A DNA stretch of 64,000 nucleotides from Arbacia lixula (Eukaryota > Echinodermata > Echinoidea > Arbacioida > Arbaciidae), in NCBI GenBank assembly GCA_963669155.1, contig OZ022576.1, positions 21,188,008 to 21,252,007 of the forward strand, read 5' to 3'. The notes under the pieces were generated by a model. That model worked only from the letters and a program-made list of their open reading frames with translations, had not been told where the DNA came from and did not search any database. The position numbers and the translations under genes are program-made. Shown here one piece after another: positions 58,201 through 64,000 of this stretch; the first letter of the stretch is position 1; every line of letters begins with the position of its first letter.

Positions 58201-60533
58201 GCATGTGGCCACCAGGGTGCAGCTAAGAGGTGAAAAGGGTGCCAAGAGCACCCCCTACAACGATTAATGGGTTTCTTTGGGTCGCCAAACAATATTCAAA
58301 ATTTGTTAAATCTATATTTTTAAATTGCACCATTATTTCATTGGAAAGATAATTCCCGGATTGCAAGAGAATTGCTCTATGGATGCATCAATTTTGTTTT
58401 GTTTTGTGATTAAGTTTGCCTCTGAGGGTGCTGGACATACCTGTATTGTGTGTAAATTAATAATTAAATACTGTGTATGCCATATATTTAGTGAGTCTAA
58501 TTTTTCACGAATCGGGACTTCTCAACAATTTCGCAAGTGGTTAAATTTGCGATCGTGGAGTACTAGTACGAGTAGTACAATACATGTGTGCGTGCACGTC
58601 ATATTCATGTCAGGATCAAAGTCAATATTTGTTTGTGTTGTTAAAATCGCGAATAGCACCCCACTCACGAAATTCACGACATTAAAAACATTAAAAACAT
58701 TGCAAAATATATTCAATTCAAAAGAGTTGTAGCCTAATGACATTGTAATATGAGAACAATTGATAGATTGAATAATGATACAGTCAAACCTGTATCAAAA
58801 ATCTGCTCAAGGGAGGCAAGAAATGTGGTCTGTATGAGCAGGTGGTCTTTCTGTACATATTGATAGAGGTTTCAATGAAAAACATTGTTCAAGAGAATCA
58901 AATGTAGTCTTTCTATACAGGTGGTCGCTAAAGCAGGTTTCATTGTATTGTACTTGGGTTATTTTTGTTTACAGGGAAAGATCAGAAGGCTGCTGCTGCT
59001 GCTGCTGCCACTACTGTTCAGAAAGACGAGGGAAGCGATAAAGATGATGATGACAGGAGTGATGCTCAGTCCACCACCACACAGGACATCAATGATGCTG
59101 AGGAAGAGCCGAACCTGAGCACCATTCTGAGCACGACGCGATATGGACGTCAGCCCAAGCTTAGGACATCTTTCACCATCGAGATCCCTCCCAAGGTGAA
59201 TCGCAAGAGGACTCGGGCGTCTCCCAGCCAGAGCCAGGGCACCCCACGGAAGGCGTTTGACGATTATGCCCAGCACCGCATGGAGCGCTTGATGAAGGAG
59301 CATGAGGCCACCCTGATGCTGAAGCGACTTGCCAGGAATGAGGTCGGGGTGGAGGAGGAGGAGGGGTCGGAGTGCGGAAGGAGTGTCATGTCTGAAGCAA
59401 TGAGCGAGGTGGGGAGTGAGGTGGGTGGGGACGATGGGAACGACGTGGAGGTTGTGGGTATGACAAACAACTTTCAAGAGAGGAGGGTCATCCTTCAGAG
59501 GAGCTCGCCCCTGGCGTCGCTCCCAGCCAACGCTCTCTCTGGGATGTCATCACCAGTAGGGACTGGTCTGGGTGACTCGTCCCTCAAGAAGGTCACCTTG
59601 ATGATCACCACCCCAGACGGCAAGCAGAGCTTTGTCCAGGTCAACCTGAACGAGGATGCCACCATGGCGGTACCTGGTCAGCCAGGGTTCAGCCCAAGAG
59701 GTGTGGCAACTGATACAAGGTTAGGAGAAGGTACCCATCCAGTGGCCACTCAGTCTCCAGTAGCTTCAACCAGCATGGGAACTGGGTCCATTCCAGTAAG
59801 GACTGGTGGCTCCTTGATAGCGGCGAGTCCTGCAAGAAACCTGGTGTCTCTGACAAACGTTTCATCGCCATACCAACAATCCTCACCCCAAAGCAATAAG
59901 ATCAGAACGCTTGTTACAACAGGAAATATCCAACCCTCAAAACAGTCCAACAATGTCACCATTGCAAAGATTGTTGATGGCAAAGTAGTGTTCTGCCCAC
60001 CAGAAGCTTCAAAACCGTACCCACCCATTGTAAGGAGTACAACAGCAGACAGGACTCGGACCATGAGCACAATGGCACCTATATCTGTACCTGTAACTGT
60101 ACCTCATGTCACAAACTCCATGCACGGGAGCCAAGAGGCGATACAACCAGCAGTAGCCATATCCTCTTCACTGAATCCCATCACCATTTTACCCGCCTCT
60201 CTAGACGAATCCCCAGCTTTGTCCTTACCCATCACTGCAGACTCTATCCCGATCTCCACAGACCCCATCTCAATCTCTACAGACTCCATAGCCATGACTG
60301 CAGACGCCATGTCCAGCGAGGCGTTACTGGCAATGGGAACGCTCCCGGAGCTAGACATGAGCATGTCATTTGCTGGGAACCTGGGTGTGGTGGCCTATGA
60401 GGAGAGCATTGTGACAATGGGCGACCCCATTGTGGCCCAGCAGGTGGATGTAGCTAGCACTAACCCTGACGGCTCGGTCCCAAGGGTGCGGCGGAAACAA
60501 TCCCCCTCCGAACCTTTCATTCCCCCCACGTGA
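51996..60533 (+). CDS. BDP1: Transcription factor TFIIIB component B'' (9 coding exons)
   Basis: Joined exons give about 1,066 residues from ATG 51996 to TGA 60531-60533. The N-terminus MRRSKIRPSINLASRRS resembles other BDP1 starts. Residues about 330-350 hold KMTMSDLIYYNPKTNRMK, the conserved block before SANT. Residues about 446-497 are the SANT/Myb domain (TATWTPKDTKRFFRALSSVG, then TRAEIKRKFKREERYNRK). Known role: with TBP and BRF1/BRF2 it forms TFIIIB, which recruits RNA polymerase III to tRNA, 5S and U6-type genes. Linkers are low-complexity, acidic or Ser/Thr-rich. It is much shorter than human BDP1 (about 2,600 aa); the vertebrate C-terminal repeats are not seen. All joins are GT-AG and phase-compatible. 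Confidence 0.9.
52625..52791. repeat. Foldback hairpin in BDP1 intron 1
   Basis: Arms 52625-52702 and 52715-52791 are near-complementary (CATGACTATGCCC and GGGCATAGTCATG at the apex; AAATATTGACTGCT and its complement outside). GTGCCCGGGGCA-type motifs upstream (about 52385-52460) suggest the element begins near 52330. Confidence 0.7.
53387..53846 (+). CDS. BDP1: BDP1 coding exon 2
   Basis: 460 nt, phase 0 to 1, acceptor ATCAG and donor GTACAC. Ser/Thr/Ala/Pro-rich: VTNGIQEVNTAPAPAHESRR, later RRKRFSAVPNLGQPRLRPLT. The RRFSxxPNL-like segment is typical of BDP1 N-termini. Confidence 0.85.
53880..54010. repeat. Decayed copy of BDP1 exon 3 end and donor
   Basis: 53888-54010 repeats 54748-54850: AAATTGATGAAGAGGT followed by GATCAAGAGCAA and GCTCATTCAAA. 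The copy lies in the intron before the exon it resembles and is out of frame. Confidence 0.75.
54538..54767 (+). CDS. BDP1: BDP1 coding exon 3
   Basis: 230 nt, phase 1 to 0, acceptor TTTCAG and donor GTGTGT. VDSPSSLPSPSAVNISEVDA start; the end NVYSKKLKELKDQIDEE is a charged helix. Confidence 0.85.
55060..55132. repeat. ATATT microsatellite
   Basis: (TTATA)n/(AT)n tract in the intron before exon 4. Confidence 0.95.
55180..55286 (+). CDS. BDP1: BDP1 coding exon 4 (conserved pre-SANT block)
   Basis: 107 nt, phase 0 to 2, acceptor GTTTAG and donor GTGAGT. TPSKRRKRHARSNSPDRTKM then TMSDLIYYNPKTNRMK. The LIYYxPxxN motif is shared across BDP1 proteins. No ATG at its start. Confidence 0.92.
55287..56325. 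other. BDP1 intron 4, no feature recognised
   Basis: AT-rich. A short repeat of the exon edge may exist at 55379-55410 (ACTACAATCCCATGGCAAATA then ATGAAGCAAGTA versus the exon's TACTACAATCCCAAGACAAA and ATGAAGTGAGTA). Confidence 0.5.
56326..56400 (+). CDS. BDP1: BDP1 coding exon 5
   Basis: 75 nt, phase 2 to 2, acceptor TTCCAG and donor GTGAGT. Lys-rich: MSEAEKQNKKTKTENHQKKK then VSFAP, a likely nuclear localisation segment. Confidence 0.86.
56738..56973 (+). CDS. BDP1: BDP1 coding exon 6 (acidic segment and SANT start)
   Basis: 236 nt, phase 2 to 1, acceptor GGCAG and donor GTATGT. EDEENEDEDDTSSTTT, then APQVKIGPDGAIVIDQTSLF and TYASFINRKRTATWTPK. The GPDGxIVID(E/Q)xSL motif and the first SANT Trp are hallmarks of BDP1. 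Confidence 0.94.
57444..57593 (+). CDS. BDP1: BDP1 coding exon 7 (SANT domain)
   Basis: 150 nt, phase 1 to 1, acceptor ATCAG and donor GTGAGT. DTKRFFRALSSVGTDFTTIN then PSRTRAEIKRKFKREERYNR. Helices 1-3 of SANT; the RxRxEIKxKFKxEE helix is the best conserved part of BDP1. Confidence 0.95.
57594..57990. other. BDP1 intron 7, no feature recognised
   Basis: AT-rich intron without a repeat I can name. Confidence 0.5.
57991..58122 (+). CDS. BDP1: BDP1 coding exon 8
   Basis: 132 nt, phase 1 to 1, acceptor CTACAG and donor GTAAGG. SDMKELDMSLFDPSSGESDA then a Lys-rich stretch. Confidence 0.86.
58466..58715. repeat. Dispersed repeat, copy 2
   Basis: Partner of 2311-2560 (see there). It lies in the intron before the last BDP1 exon. 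Confidence 0.65.
58975..60533 (+). CDS. BDP1: BDP1 last coding exon
   Basis: 1,559 nt including TGA, enters phase 1, acceptor TTACAG. It starts GKDQKAAAAAAATT, is acidic at DEGSDKDDDDRSDAQ, then has YGRQPKLRTSFTIEIPPKVN and a long Ser/Thr/Pro-rich region ending RKQSPSEPFIPPT. Apart from the RxRQPK-type segment I recognise no further domain. Confidence 0.88.
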
Positions 60534-63500
60534 TCAGGAGATGGAGCTCTGCATGCTCTTGAATGTGCCTAAGTGATCTAAACTTAAGCAGAGACAGGAG
60601 TTTGCATGAAATGAAGTTGTTACATTTGCACCTCAATGTTTTTATGTTTCCTTCTGCCCTGTCTACGAATAAGTCCATTTTACAGTATCCAAATTATAAT
60701 TTTGTATCCTATGGTTTAGTTGTTCTTTTACAAAGTCAATATCACCAGTGTGTGATTGTCCTGTATGCTACACTTATTAAACTACGAGTGCGGCCTTTCA
60801 TTAGTATTATTTGCCTTGGCAGCAGACATGGGTGTGTTGTGAAGCAAGTAACAGACAGGCAACAACAACATCCACAATACTTGTTACTTGGTTAGGATGT
60901 TTTTAATAGTATGGTATCGAAAGCTGCAACAATGCATCATGATGAGAGAAAGAAAATATGTTCAGAAGTCACTTCAAGATGGTGAGGCACAAAGCAAGAG
61001 GCTTGATTTTATTTCACAGAATACGTAGGGAATCATGGTTAAGATTGAAAATCAAATACGTATACCAAAGAATTGGCTTGGCACGTGGATCATGTGCTCC
61101 GGGCGCTTTAGCCCCGCAAAGCTAAACAGACCCCCCTTAAAATAATAAAAGAGCCCCTGCCAAAAAATTATTTTGGTTCAGGGCGTCTGCTTTGTGACGA
61201 GGCTTGAAAAGTACCCTTGCAAATTTGTTTTACCCCTGGTAATAAAACTAGGCAATATTTCATTGTACAGGGAACAAGTATTTGATCAAACAAATACAAG
61301 AAATAAAAATAACAAGAAATTTTAAACAGATAATTGTTTTTTGTGTGATAGTGCATACACATAGGAAGAGGTTCTTCCTTGGCAAGGTCCTAAGCTATCA
61401 CTGATAATTTCATTTTCGACATCACAATCAGTCGGTCATAATTGTTTTCACAGTGACTTCTTGTCAACTCTGTAATGAGGAAGTATTATGCAGGCAATGG
61501 TGAAATATTTTTAAAAGTACCAGTAATCCTTGTTTTCTTTGAATTTGATGAAAATAGTTGAGCCTAAGAGGCAAACGGCAAAGTATGATATTTGCAATGC
61601 ATGCCATTTTATTGATTAAATGTCCCTGAGAACTTACATATTTCAGAGATGGACCTAAATGCTAGTAGTTTCGTTTATGCAAGGAATTTGATTTTACACT
61701 CCCTGTGATGATCATACTAATGAGGTGGTCAGCTAAAAAGATGCCAATATTTGTCATCATAAGGTAGCAGAAAGTTGCATCCTATTCTTAATTACATTAT
61801 AAGGCAATGTGTGCATATTTGTATTATTTAATTCCCCCCAGCATGCTTGAAAATTCAATACAGTATTAGGAATGAGTTGTACAATGTTCATCAGTGTACT
61901 CTTCACTCCAAAAAGGAATGGAATTGGGGAAAATGTATATGCATACTTGATCAGTTTGATGCAAAGCAGGAAATCTTGTGTGATTTGAGTGGACAAAAGT
62001 GAATTTGTGACAATTCTTTTGAATGATATATTCTGTAATTGTTTGCTGTTGATACTTCTTTTTCACTAATTGTATACTTAGCTAAAGTTTAAGTGCAATA
62101 TGAGTTTAATAACATGAAGTGAAATACTCTGGTTTGTAAATTCTATTTTATTTGTGTATTGTCACAAATACACGTCTTAGATAAGGGGTGGTAGTGGTGA
62201 GCCCAAAATGTGGCAGGAAGGCTTTACCATCCTACCTTTATTGTAAAGAACTATAAATCCACCAACTTGTCACATGAAGGAAACCCCTCAAAATCACATA
62301 CCAATGGTATAATCCTGATAACAGAATGATTGTACCCATTATTATGGAGGTCAGAATGGTTGATATTTTTAAATCTACAAACAGATGGTAGATTGACAGT
62401 GCTGCTATATTCAATTCATAACACAGCTCTTTTATCATAGCTCAAATGTGTTTAAATTTGCAAGAACTCTTAGTTTCATTAACGTTTTCATAAACGTCAG
62501 AGCTCTTCTCTGGGCACATTCAAACAATCTTGAGAGAAGTTAAAATCCCTTCCCACCAGTACCTTTTACCTTTCATATATTAAAGCACATAGCCCATAGA
62601 AAACTAAGTTTGTTTGTATTGTCATGTTAGGCAAGGTAATATTCTTTTAATGTGTTTAATGTGTTTGGATACATTCCAAATAGAAACTTGCCATCATGCT
62701 CTTTTCACTCTCAAGGGGAATTATTTATTCTTCATGTGAAGATGTTCACTGAATAGCAGATAAATATCACATCAGTCACTAGAAAAGTAGAATTATATTG
62801 ACTGCTGTGTGTAGAATTTTTAAAAAGGGGATGTTACCATACTGAAGCCATGGGGAACATTTCCCTCTATTTTCTGACAGTTCAGTAATCTTCTCTTTTT
62901 TTTTCTTTTTCTTTTCTTTTTTTACTATTAGAATTTTTGTCCAGTAATAAAGATCAGATCCTCAATCTTACAAATTCATGTAATCTGCAATTTTTTTTAA
63001 TAAAACCTTTCACTGAAAGTATTTAAAAGAGTTAAAGAGAACGTGCAGAAAATGGTATGAATAAAGAAATGATTATTACTCCACTGTCCTCAAAATTATA
63101 TACATGTAATCGTTTATATGAAATCATGTAAAATAATGGCACATTCCCTTTACAAAAAACAAGCATTTTTATAAGTTTTATTGATGCATGAATACATCAC
63201 ATTTTCATGCTTAAAAAGCTGACTTTAGATGGTGTGTGTTGGATTTGCTATCCATATTTTTTTTTTTGTGCATACATAGACAGGATACAGTTTACGTGAA
63301 TGTCCAGCTCTGGACAGGTACTAAACTATATTTGGCAATGGCATTCCTGATTCTGTATAATTTCAGGAGAAAGTAACTACATTCCCTTGCCTGTACCCAC
63401 AGTGTGCTATGTTCTATGATCAGGTAAATTCCTGTATCCATTTTGGCTGAAATATGTCCCCTTAATCCTGTCATTTCCATTGGCACACAATTGTGTGCAA

Positions 63501-64000
63501 AAGTGAATGGCACATAGATGGCTAGATTCTGAGAGGGTTAACTAATGTATGGGCAAGTGAGATTAATGATTACTGGTATGGTAAAAAGAATGAACTTCAG
63601 AGTTAATCTTTCTGCTTTTTTTTCATAAATAATGTTGCGATTTGATTCATATTTCCATATTATTGGCTATGGAAAGTAATTAATCTTGTACTGTCCAGTT
63701 CCATTTTAACAAAGTGCTTTGGACCAAGCCACATACCTAGTTATAAACAAATCTTGCTAGACATGATTCCTGAACACAGATATTTCCATGTGTACTGTAT
63801 TAAATTGGGACCAGAGAATTGTTTTGTTCTAATGGGAGAGGACTTGTACTTGTACATGGTATATTGTGGCAGAGTTTGATCATCCTGGCACATTATCATG
63901 CTCATTTCAATCCAGATTACTGTCCCATGGTCCTATGTATCCTCTACTGGAGGGATGACTCCAAGCATGGGGATTTGCATGAAATAATCTATCACAGAAA
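60534..64000. other. BDP1 3' UTR and downstream sequence
   Basis: No coding domain on either strand. Candidate AATAAA signals at 61241, 62946, 62999 and 63060; the used one cannot be told from sequence alone. Confidence 0.45.

Noticed and set aside
58959-59477. 172-codon minus-strand frame in BDP1 last exon
   Set aside because: Antisense shadow; the + strand frame continues the BDP1 protein with correct splice phase.

Overview
The window is nuclear DNA of an animal: two intron-rich genes on the + strand, consistent GT-AG splice junctions, and introns full of short repeats. The domain mix (HYR, sushi/CCP, EGF, Ig, SEA, GAIN/GPS, 7TM) and the repeat landscape suggest an invertebrate deuterostome. 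An echinoderm, probably a sea urchin, is my best guess; this is inference, since no species-diagnostic sequence is present.

Gene 1 (627-41027; it begins left of the window) is a very large adhesion GPCR. I could thread 37 exons with matching phases, giving about 2,560 visible residues. In order they encode 7 HYR domains (627-11455), 15 sushi/CCP domains (12006-23751), EGF-like modules (24302-25136), an Ig domain (29441-29695), a SEA domain (30047-30996), a Cys-containing HRM-like segment (31687-32786), the GAIN domain (34403-36333), the GPS (37510-37650) and a seven-helix core with a short tail (38268-41027). HYR, CCP, EGF and Ig exons are all symmetrical phase 1-1, which fits growth by exon duplication and shuffling. 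The N-terminus and signal peptide lie outside the window.

A region of about 11 kb (41028-51989) follows. It holds the probable 3' UTR, microsatellites, a decayed LINE 3' fragment on the minus strand (46660-47835), a foldback element (48179-48775) and two TTAA-type MITEs (48864-49830). A CpG-richer stretch near 50.9-51.2 kb could be the next promoter.

Gene 2 (51996-60533) is BDP1, the B'' subunit of TFIIIB, in 9 coding exons (about 1,066 aa). It carries the conserved region before the SANT domain and a clear SANT domain split by an intron. The protein is far shorter than the vertebrate one. From 60534 to the end I see only 3' UTR or intergenic sequence.

The introns hold most of the unusual structure. 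There are two clusters of a transposon-borne 157-bp satellite whose every unit carries DR1- and DR4-type AGGTCA repeats. There is also a related element with two hairpin ends, several TTAA MITEs, foldback elements and a tRNA-derived SINE. At five exon boundaries in both genes, the edge of an exon and its splice site are present again nearby as decayed copies.
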